Below, piece after piece: positions 16,505-24,077 of a DNA stretch of 36,629 bases. The notes under the pieces were generated by a model that did no database searches, was not told where the DNA came from, and saw only the letters and a program-made list of their open reading frames with translations. The DNA is from Calditrichota bacterium (GTDB lineage Bacteria > Electryoneota > B3-LCP). A program made the position numbers and the translations under genes. The stretch is taken from contig JAGVQJ010000070.1 in assembly GCA_020051775.1 (NCBI GenBank), positions 1 to 36,629 of the forward strand, given 5' to 3'. Every line of letters begins with the position of its first letter. Within the stretch, counting starts at the first letter, position 1.

Positions 16505-17653
16505 ATGAAAACACTCGCCGCCCTCTGCCTGATGCTGTCATGTCTTTTCACACCTACCTTCGCCCAGGAGCTGAAGGAGATGCAGATCTCCGAAGTTCCT
16601 CCGTCCGAGGCCAAACCGGTGATCGTGCTGGAGCCGGACGAGGCGATTTTGGTGGTGAATTCCACTATTCCGGGCATGGTTTTCGAGAGCAACTTAGGGA
16701 TCATTAAAGTGGACCCCGTTGCCCTCGGTATCTACCATTTGCACTTGCAGCCAGGTACGCATATGATCACCTTCAAGGCCCCGGGGTACGCGACTCGCCA
16801 GGAGAGATTTTGGATTGATCGGCAACAGGCCAAGTTAATGAATATCGAGACAGTTAAAACAAAAACCGGCAGTATTTTTATCGAAACAGATCCGATGGGT
16901 GCTCAAATTATCTTGAATGGGGAAAAGCAGGGTTATTCACCACTTACTATTGAGGATTTACATCCTGGTGCCTATTCAGTCAATCTATTATTAAAGAATT
17001 TTGTGGGCATAGACACAATAGTCACTATCGAAGTGAACAGATCATCTCTTTTAAACATTCAGATGGCGCCATTGCAGCCGAAGACCAGATCCTCTGAATT
17101 GGAAAAGCTGAATTCAAATAAAATTTGGACTTTGTGGAAAGGAAGAACTTACAGGGATCTGAATTCAACCAAGGTGAGCTTTAATCCATACTGTACACTT
17201 TCCTCGGTAGTTTTTGACTTATTCGGATTGCTTTCTGCGCCCCTGGTTGTGTCAAGATCCCCATTGTATCAGAAAGTCGGCATCGCTAAGTTAATTTTGT
17301 CTACTTCCGGCCTTGTTGCATTAAGTGCGACTCCTTATTATGAGCAACAACAAATTGATCAGATGAGCCCTGCTGAGCGTCAGAAATATGACAAAGATGT
17401 CAATTTAGGCGGGAGCATTTTTCTAATTTGTTATTTAAGTAATATAACCATCTCGCTATTAGCTGATCTCACCGCCCAAAGTCATGACAATGATAATTTG
17501 TATAAAATCCACGAATTACGATCTGGCACGAATTCGGCCTTAGATAAACAGGAGAATCCTGAAGTTGGAGGTAATTCTTTCGGGCTGAGGTTGAATCCCT
17601 ATTATAATTACAGTGGCCGCACTGGAGGACTAATAGCTACTCTAAAATGGTAA
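16505..17653 (+). CDS. PEGA-type paralogue with variable C-terminal half
   Basis: 382 residues from ATG 16505. Signal peptide (1-20), then the constant domain (about 21-118; ELKEMQISEVPPSEAKPVIV ... FESNLGIIKVDPVALGIYHL). One PEGA repeat follows (about 120-185; SIFIETDPMGAQIILNGEKQ). The rest has two or three hydrophobic stretches (about 235-290 and 305-325) and ends in GGLIATLKW, an aromatic end typical of barrel or membrane proteins. From about 16860 the DNA becomes clearly AT-richer than the 5' part, so the gene looks mosaic. It could interact with the outer membrane through its tail. Confidence 0.8.
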   Translation: MKTLAALCLMLSCLFTPTFAQELKEMQISEVPPSEAKPVIVLEPDEAILVVNSTIPGMVFESNLGIIKVDPVALGIYHLHLQPGTHMITFKAPGYATRQERFWIDRQQAKLMNIETVKTKTGSIFIETDPMGAQIILNGEKQGYSPLTIEDLHPGAYSVNLLLKNFVGIDTIVTIEVNRSSLLNIQMAPLQPKTRSSELEKLNSNKIWTLWKGRTYRDLNSTKVSFNPYCTLSSVVFDLFGLLSAPLVVSRSPLYQKVGIAKLILSTSGLVALSATPYYEQQQIDQMSPAERQKYDKDVNLGGSIFLICYLSNITISLLADLTAQSHDNDNLYKIHELRSGTNSALDKQENPEVGGNSFGLRLNPYYNYSGRTGGLIATLKW

Positions 17654-17669
17654 ATTGATAAAAATAATT

Positions 17670-19145
17670 ATGAAAATAACTCCACGGATTCTTTCGATCA
17701 TCACTTCTTTCCTTTTCATCTCTTTAGGGCTGCAAGCCCAAGAGCTGAAAGAGATGCAGATCTTCGAGATCCCGGCGGCGCAGACCAAACCGGTGGTGGT
17801 GCTGGAACGGGATGAAGCCATCCTGGTCGTGCATACCACCCTTCCCAACATGTCGTTCGACAGCAACCTGGGCATCATCAAAGTGGACCCCATAGCTTCC
17901 GGCATCTACCATCTTCATCTTTCACCCGGGACCAACATCATCACTTTCCAAGCGCCGGGCTACCTGGCGCGCCAGGAGAGATATAACATAGACCGCAAAC
18001 AATCCAAGCAGATTAAGATCATTCAGGCTGTTACGCCACCTTCGCCGCCCGTGACCGGCAGGCTCAATTTGCGCACCCGCCCCGGCGGAGCTGCCATTCT
18101 CTGGGGGGATTCGCTGCTGGTTGCCAAAACGCCGTACTATAACTCCCTATTCCGCGCCGGATCGCACCGTTTCCGCCTGACCTTGAATGACAATTACCTG
18201 CCCCTGGATACCATCCTGTCCGTGCGCAAGGACAGTACCACGGAAAGCACGCTGGTGTTCGTCCGCAAGTCCGGGTACATCGAATTGGTGAAAGCTCCGC
18301 CCGATGTGGACGTCTATGCCAACGGGCAATTGCTGATACCGATCGTTGAAAATGTATTTTCCTGCCCCACCGGTCTGGTCAGCCTGGAAGTGAAAACCGC
18401 CGAACGCGATATCTTCGCGCAGGACATCACCGTTCGCTATAACGAAACAACCAAGGTGGATGTAAAACCGAAGATTCTCGAACCCCTCGAGAAGACCCCC
18501 CTCCCTTCGCATAACGGCCCCAAACTGCCTGTAAGGACCAGAAACAGCAGTTCAGTGCGCTTCGGAATAAAGGCGGGGTTGGGTTTCGCTCGCTATGAAG
18601 GCAACAACACACCACTGCCAGCGGATGAAATAAATAGAGTGCTGGGGTTCGCAACGGGTTTTGCGTTAAATTACCGATTAAGCCGCATCGTGTCCCTCCA
18701 ACCCGAGTTCTTGGTCACCAAACAAGGAGCACAGTTGATGTATAGCGGGAATCCGTATGGACCTTATGCTGATAACATTGACCATCAACTTGTTTATCTC
18801 GAAATGCCGCTCCTCGCGAAATTCTCACTGACCTTATGGGAACAGAGTGGCGTGAGGCCGTTTTTATTGCTGGGGGCGGTGCCGGCCCTTAATCTCTCAG
18901 CGCGATACGAAATAAAAAATGAGGGCGAGGTTCTTGTTTCTGGAGACCTTTCGAATCAAAATAAATTCAATGTTGGGGCTGTAAGCAGTGCCGGGATGGA
19001 TATTTTAGTGAATAGGAGATCGGATACAGTCCACCCTGGATATTTCTCGATTGAATTGCGGACGCAACAAACTCTGACCAGTACTATGAGTGATTATGAG
19101 ACTCATAATACGCTCGTCTGCGTCATTTTTGGTTACTTCTTTTAG
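17670..19145 (+). CDS. PEGA-type paralogue with C-terminal outer-membrane-barrel-like domain
   Basis: 491 residues from ATG 17670; the ribosome site is weak, and a TTG at 17655 is possible but less likely. Signal peptide 1-23, constant domain about 24-118 (ELKEMQIFEIPAAQTKPVVV), then PEGA-like segments (about 128-190 and 195-255). From about residue 295 the chain resembles PorT-type outer-membrane barrels (SVRFGIKAGLGFARYEG; LSRIVSLQPEFLVTKQGAQL; YLEMPLLAKFSL; VCVIFGYFF with terminal Phe). It would present the constant and PEGA parts in the periplasm while inserted in the outer membrane. Third member of the paralogue set. Confidence 0.85.
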   Translation: MKITPRILSIITSFLFISLGLQAQELKEMQIFEIPAAQTKPVVVLERDEAILVVHTTLPNMSFDSNLGIIKVDPIASGIYHLHLSPGTNIITFQAPGYLARQERYNIDRKQSKQIKIIQAVTPPSPPVTGRLNLRTRPGGAAILWGDSLLVAKTPYYNSLFRAGSHRFRLTLNDNYLPLDTILSVRKDSTTESTLVFVRKSGYIELVKAPPDVDVYANGQLLIPIVENVFSCPTGLVSLEVKTAERDIFAQDITVRYNETTKVDVKPKILEPLEKTPLPSHNGPKLPVRTRNSSSVRFGIKAGLGFARYEGNNTPLPADEINRVLGFATGFALNYRLSRIVSLQPEFLVTKQGAQLMYSGNPYGPYADNIDHQLVYLEMPLLAKFSLTLWEQSGVRPFLLLGAVPALNLSARYEIKNEGEVLVSGDLSNQNKFNVGAVSSAGMDILVNRRSDTVHPGYFSIELRTQQTLTSTMSDYETHNTLVCVIFGYFF

Positions 19146-19154
19146 GAGTCGGTC

Positions 19155-20675
19155 ATGAACCGTCTGAAAGCTTTCGTTGCGGTTATTCTGTTGTCTCTGA
19201 TGGGATCGGCAGCGCTCTTTTTCCCCCTCCGCGCACAGGATGATTACCAGAAATGGCAGGAACAGGAGAGCCGCAAATTCCAGAATTATCAGGACGAGCA
19301 GGATCGTAACTTCAGCGAGTTCCTGAATAAAGAGTGGATACAATTACCCGCCATGTCCGGAACACCACTCACCAGTGAACCCAAACCTGTAGCGCCGATT
19401 GCGGCTCCCGAAATGCCCCCGCGCCCAACCGACAGCTTAATCCAACAATTGCCCGTGGTCGCGCCACTCCAGGAATTTCAGCCTCCGATTCCGCCGGCGC
19501 CGATCCCCAAGGAAAAGCAGAGTATGGTACCCAGTAGATCGGGATTGTCAATCGCGTTCTACGGTGAAGATCTATCCCTTAGTTGCGACCCCGCCTTGAA
19601 TGCCAACCTCGAGAGTCCCTTAAGTAACCGCGCAATCAGCGCTTATTTTAACAGCCTGAGCCGAGCGGATTGGCCCAGTTTAATCAAGCAGATTCAGGCT
19701 GAACGCCGCCGCTTGTCTCTGAACGATTGGGGATATTGCCTGCTCCTGGATGCCATTGCTCGCCGTCTCTGCCCCGATTCCCCCAGTCGAGCTTCCTTAC
19801 TGGTCTGGTTCCTGCTTTTAAAGTCTGGGTTTGACGCGCGCATCGGTTATGCAGGGGAGACTATTTTCATCCTGTTGCCCTTCGATCACCAGATCTATGA
19901 AACCTCCTACGTCACACAAGGAAACCGGAAGTATTTTGCCGTCTCCTTTGCTGCTAAAGCGCCTGCGATGCGCGAAGTTTACACCTATGATGGAAGCTAT
20001 CCCGAAGCCGACCGTGTCTTGAAGTTGACGGTTAACCCGCCACCGGCCATAGGCAATGAGACGCCCGAGAAAATCTATCGGTTCAACTATAACAATCGGG
20101 AATACCGCGTTTCGGTGCGCATCAACAGCGGGTTGATGGATTTTTACCGCTATTATCCCGCCACCGACCTGGAAGTTTACTTCGACTCGCAGATTTCTCC
20201 ACAAGCCGGTTATTCGCTGCTTTCGGCGCTGAGATCGGTTATCACGGGCAAATCCGAAGTCGAAGCCGTGGATATCCTGCTGCGCTTTGTGCAGACCGCC
20301 TTCCCTTATCGCACGGATCAGGATCAATTCGGGCGTGAAAAATATCTCTTCCCGGATGAGACGCTGGGGTATGGCGCCTCCGATTGCGATGACCGGGCGG
20401 TGCTCTTTGCCTACCTGGTCTGGAATTTGACGGGATTGGAAGTCGTAGGGCTGGACTGGCCGGGGCATGTCGCTACGGGTGTGCGCTTTAGTCGTGATTT
20501 CCCCGGCGAGGCCGTCGTTTATCAAGGCAAACAATACTTGATCTGCGACCCCACTTATGTCAACGCCCGGGCAGGAATGTGCATGCCCTCAGTTCGTGAC
20601 GTTGCCCCCAAAATCATCCCAGTTGAAATCCCCAACTACGCTCAGGTGAACTTTAAGCCTTCGCTGAATAAATAA
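19155..20675 (+). CDS. Exported transglutaminase-like protein
   Basis: 506 residues; ATG 19155 with AGGAG upstream. The signal peptide is about 1-28, followed by an acidic coiled segment (YQKWQEQESRKFQNYQDEQD) and a Pro-rich linker (about 70-120). The C-terminal third matches the transglutaminase-like cysteine protease fold with the triad visible: Cys near 411 in ASDCDDRAVLFAYL, His near 438 in DWPGHVATGV, Asp near 465 in YLICDPTY. This is consistent with a periplasmic peptidase or crosslinking enzyme; substrate unknown. The N-terminal 380 residues are family-specific. It follows the barrel paralogue by 9 bp. Confidence 0.87.
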   Translation: MNRLKAFVAVILLSLMGSAALFFPLRAQDDYQKWQEQESRKFQNYQDEQDRNFSEFLNKEWIQLPAMSGTPLTSEPKPVAPIAAPEMPPRPTDSLIQQLPVVAPLQEFQPPIPPAPIPKEKQSMVPSRSGLSIAFYGEDLSLSCDPALNANLESPLSNRAISAYFNSLSRADWPSLIKQIQAERRRLSLNDWGYCLLLDAIARRLCPDSPSRASLLVWFLLLKSGFDARIGYAGETIFILLPFDHQIYETSYVTQGNRKYFAVSFAAKAPAMREVYTYDGSYPEADRVLKLTVNPPPAIGNETPEKIYRFNYNNREYRVSVRINSGLMDFYRYYPATDLEVYFDSQISPQAGYSLLSALRSVITGKSEVEAVDILLRFVQTAFPYRTDQDQFGREKYLFPDETLGYGASDCDDRAVLFAYLVWNLTGLEVVGLDWPGHVATGVRFSRDFPGEAVVYQGKQYLICDPTYVNARAGMCMPSVRDVAPKIIPVEIPNYAQVNFKPSLNK

Positions 20676-20707
20676 GCGTCATTTTCAAACCTCATGGGAG
20701 AATAATC

Positions 20708-21493
20708 ATGCGCTCGATCCCTTTGATTGTTTTATTGGTCGTGGCACTGTCCTTGACAGCGTCGCAGTTGCAGGCTCAAGCGGGCCGACCCGACGTGGAT
20801 GACACTTTTCGCGAGCTGGAAGACAGCTTATTGACGCTGAATTTCTTCAATGCCCTGACTGGGACGCCGTTGTCTGAGGCTGAGGTCATCCTAGAAGGCG
20901 TAGGCACATATAAAACGAACGCCTTCGGGAAGGCCTCTTTCCCCATTCTGGAAGACGGAACCTACCAGGCAACCTTTTCGCGCGAAGGCTTCATCACTTC
21001 CTCGTTTAACATTGAAATCATGGCCGGAAGCATTTTCTTCAATCGTTTTTCGGTGTCACCCAGCCTGGCGCTGGGATCGCTTAGAATCGTTCTGGATTGG
21101 GACAAGCAACCGGATGATATTGATGCGCACCTGGTCAAGCGCGGAGATTATCACATCTCGTACCGCAACATGGCGGCAGCCTCTGATGGCGCAGCCCGCC
21201 TCGATCGCGATGATCGGGATGGTTTCGGCCCGGAAACGATCACCACCGCGCGCGTGGATCAAAATGGGGAGTATCACTTCTTCATCCATGACTACACCCA
21301 TCGCAGCGATACCCAGAGCAAAGCCTTGTGCAAATCCAAAGCCACGGTGAAGATTTTCGGCAGAGGTAATATGCTCTTGCACGTCTTCCAGATTCCCCGG
21401 GATAAGAGCGGCAAATACTGGCATGTGTTTTCCTTAAAACGCGGCGAAATCGTTCCCGTCAATGTCCTGTCCGGGTCCGAACCGGGATTCTAA
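20708..21493 (+). CDS. YfaP/DUF2135 family exported protein
   Basis: 261 residues; ATG 20708 with GGGAG upstream. Signal peptide about 1-24. Residues about 40-118 form a carboxypeptidase-regulatory-like Ig domain (LNFFNALTGTPLSEAEVILE). Residues about 120-255 carry the YfaP/DUF2135 signature (LRIVLDWDKQPDDIDAHLV; LDRDDRDGFGPETITTARV; YHFFIHDYTHRSD). The Asp-rich loops suggest metal binding. Last gene of the plus-strand operon, followed by a bidirectional terminator. Confidence 0.88.
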   Translation: MRSIPLIVLLVVALSLTASQLQAQAGRPDVDDTFRELEDSLLTLNFFNALTGTPLSEAEVILEGVGTYKTNAFGKASFPILEDGTYQATFSREGFITSSFNIEIMAGSIFFNRFSVSPSLALGSLRIVLDWDKQPDDIDAHLVKRGDYHISYRNMAAASDGAARLDRDDRDGFGPETITTARVDQNGEYHFFIHDYTHRSDTQSKALCKSKATVKIFGRGNMLLHVFQIPRDKSGKYWHVFSLKRGEIVPVNVLSGSEPGF

Positions 21494-21520
21494 CCCGGTA
21501 GCTTATAAACTATTGGCAAG

Positions 21521-21575
21521 AAAAATATCCGTCGGTCTCGAGTAGGTGTGCTCGTAGACAGACGGATTTCGTTTT
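21521..21575. terminator. Bidirectional terminator between converging operons
   Basis: A long imperfect hairpin (ATCCGTC at 21527-21533 with GACGGAT at 21561-21567, plus inner GTCT/AGAC and CGAG/CTCG pairs) has TTTCGTTTT on the plus side and TATTTTTC on the minus side. Confidence 0.8.
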
Positions 21576-21597
21576 AAAAGTAAAGCGTCGAGGTTCG

Positions 21598-23985
21598 TTA
21601 TTTCAGTAGCACCATTTTCCCTGTCGCATGATGAGTGCCAACAGAAAGTGTGTAGAGATACACTCCCGAAGCGAGATTCGATCCATCGAAGGTCACCTGT
21701 TGCATTCCGGCTTCCTGCACACCGTCCACTAAAACGCTCACCAGTCTACCCGAGACGTCGTATACTCGCAAGCTAATATGGCTGGAAGCGGCTATCTGAT
21801 AACGAATCGTAGTGACCGGATTGAAGGGGTTGGGATTGACTTCGCAAAAAGCGTAACTTGACGGCGTCGAACTGATGTCTAATGATTCGCCGGGAAACAG
21901 CTCACCGAGGCAGGAGTAGTCCGCCACCCAGGGCGTGAAGGATCCTGAGGTCAGTTTGGTGAAATTGAAAGAGCTGGAGTCTATAGCGGGGTAGGTATAG
22001 GCGGTATTGGCATAGCCCAGGTAGGTGGTTACACCGGCGGGGTGCGACCCGGCGATGTTCTGATTACGGAGACGTGATACGGTCACGCCCACAGGCGGAT
22101 TGATCTGCACAGGGCCCAGCGTAGGGCCGCTATAATTACCGTTGGGGTACCTCATACGAGCCCAAACCCAGAAGGGAGCTTGCGGGTTGACGGCGCGCAC
22201 GACCGCGGCATTAAACGAGAAGCTGCCGCCATTGGCCGGGATGGTGATAGGAGCACCAACCGGTGTCAGGGTTACGTTCAGGGTCGGCGGTGGTTGCTGC
22301 CACAACAGTAGGTCTATGACTCGCATGATCTCCTGAGGATCATACTCGGCTGCCCAGTAGGCCACGCGGCCTTCTTGATCTATGATGTAGTCCTGGGGGT
22401 AGGGAGCTATCGGATGGGGGACGCGATAAGCGCTATATTGCGCTCCGCTCCCATCCACCAAACCCGGAAATCGGCACCCGAAAATGGTGACGAACTCCAG
22501 CAGTTCCTGCAAGTTGCTGCCAATCTCGAAAATATTCACATTCTGTCCCTGGTAGCGCTCGTAGATGGTTCCGTCGGTGGCCGCAGACTGCGACCCGCAC
22601 AACGGTCACCATCCTCCGCCAAATTCGAGAAATACGATGTGGCCGCGGAGGTTTGACAAGATATAAGTGTTACCGTCGGTGCCGGATAAAGTGAAATCCG
22701 GGGCCAGAGATCCGACTTGGGGGAAACTGGTGTTGTTGACGTAAACAAACTGGTTGACGGTGGCTTCATCGGGATCGTTGCTGAGGTATGTGAGGCTCCC
22801 ATAAACTGACTGTTCGGTCGCAGTGACCGTCACTGTGATTGAATCCCCAGAAGCCAGGGAGAAGGAATCTGGCAGCACATTGATGCCGTTCGGATGAGTG
22901 ATATTGGTGACTATCAAAGTCGCACCGCCGGTGTTCCGTACGATGACCACGCAGTCCGCTATACCGCTTTGCAGGCCGAAATCTATTCGTTGTGGGGAGA
23001 CGTCAATATCGGGGTTTGATTCGACGCCCTGGCGATACGTGCCTAGACCGGTCCAATCCGCTTCTGCGATGAGATTGTATCCGCCATTGGGAAAGAATTC
23101 GATATCGGCGCCCATCGCCCAGGTCGGGGTATTCTCCCAGCCTGCTAAAGTGATGGCAGCCGGATTGCTGACGTCGAACAACTCCAAGGATCGCCACGAT
23201 CCCACGACCACCTTGTGATCCTGCAAGCCGCAACCCCAAGCACTGCCCTGACTGGGATGTATATCCATAAGCAGTGGATTTGAGGGTATAGACACATCCA
23301 CCGTAGCAATGCCGGAAGGCCCCAACGAGAGTACGGCGACGTTCCCATCCAGGACAATATCATTGGCCAGACCGGGAAGGTCGAGAGTGGCGATCTCCGA
23401 CATCCCTCCAATGGTGCTGATTACACTCAAACCGTATCGCCCATTGGCGACAAATAGATGGCTGCCGGAGGCCTCCACGTTCCAACAGGCGTTATGGGCT
23501 AAGTTCAAACCGCCGCTGATGAACGGGCCGGCGAGGTTGACAATATTGATGGCCACCAGACCATTTTGATGAGAGGCTGCGTATAGTGTGTTTCCCACTT
23601 GGGCGCCGCCTTCATACATGATATTCAAGCTGCCGGTACCGCAGCTTCCTACCGGGGTCGTTGATCCTGTCAGTCGGTAAATGCGCAGGCCGTTTTCCCG
23701 GGCAAAGACAAACAGAGTGTCACCATAGTGCCGAGAACGCCAATTGGCCGGAGGACTGGTAGATAGCCTGGATGGATTGAAAGGATTGGAAATGTCGTAG
23801 GTTTCCAGCCCCTGATTGAAGCCCACCGACACGTACGCCTTGGCGCCGAAAATCTCCACGTCCATCAGGTGATTGGGGTTCACTCCATTGAATCCCAGCT
23901 GTTGAATGTTGTCCACGTCTGCTCTGGCGGGGAGGGACACAATCCCCAGCAGAATCAAGGTCACGATGACGTGCCGGAATGGCAT
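21598..23985 (-). CDS. Putative secreted selenoprotein: propeller + redoxin (UxxC) + sorting tail
   Basis: Read through one in-frame TGA (22608-22606) as Sec gives 795 residues from ATG 23985, which has a CGGAGG site. Order: signal peptide 1-22; LVIVD-type propeller about 25-325; ASH-like Ig domain (IDVSPQRIDFGLQSG) about 328-420; AhpC/TSA-redoxin domain about 423-561; Ig-like domain about 570-690; type IX-like sorting tail (NPFNPVTTIRYQ ... GKMVLLK) about 715-795. The TGA is residue 460 in LEFGGGW-Sec-PLC-GSQ, exactly the first catalytic Cys of the WCxxC motif. Cys463 is the resolving residue and the fold continues correctly after it (PYPQDYIIDQEGRVAYW). A hairpin with SECIS geometry follows. 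Alternatives: nonsense mutation or sequence error. TGA is a normal stop in neighbouring genes. Confidence 0.82.
22579..22608 (-). promoter_or_regulatory. Candidate bacterial SECIS element with UGA
   Basis: In the minus-strand mRNA the UGA (22608-22606) is followed 17 nt later by the apical loop of a 7-bp stem: GGUCGCA (22595-22589), loop GUC, UGCGGCC (22585-22579). All seven pairs form, one being U-G. The first loop base is G and the UGA-loop distance lies within the range of known bacterial SECIS elements (about 16-37 nt). Confidence 0.7.
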
Positions 23986-24003
23986 AGAGCCTCCGTTTAA
24001 ATC

Positions 24004-24045
24004 AATCCGCCCGCCACGCAGAGTTAGGTACGCGGCAGGCGGATT
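24004..24045. repeat. Strong inverted repeat between two secreted-protein genes
   Basis: AATCCGCC-C-GCC...GGC-A-GGCGGATT forms a stem of roughly 14-16 bp around a 12-nt loop, in the 92-bp gap between the FG-GAP gene stop and the selenoprotein-candidate start. Neither side has a long T-run, so it may be a terminator/attenuator or a 5' leader structure. Confidence 0.55.
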
Positions 24046-24077
24046 TTATAATTAATCTTTACACGGAATTGCTTGAT

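Noticed and set aside
21598..22602. Independent gene starting at TTG 22602
   Set aside because: It would begin in the middle of a redoxin fold with no signal peptide although it ends in a sorting tail; the phase is continuous with the upstream frame.
22606..22608. General reassignment of TGA (to Trp or Gly) in this genome
   Set aside because: TGA terminates several normal genes here (e.g. 14603-15625 and the caspase gene) at sensible positions, and Trp is encoded by TGG throughout.
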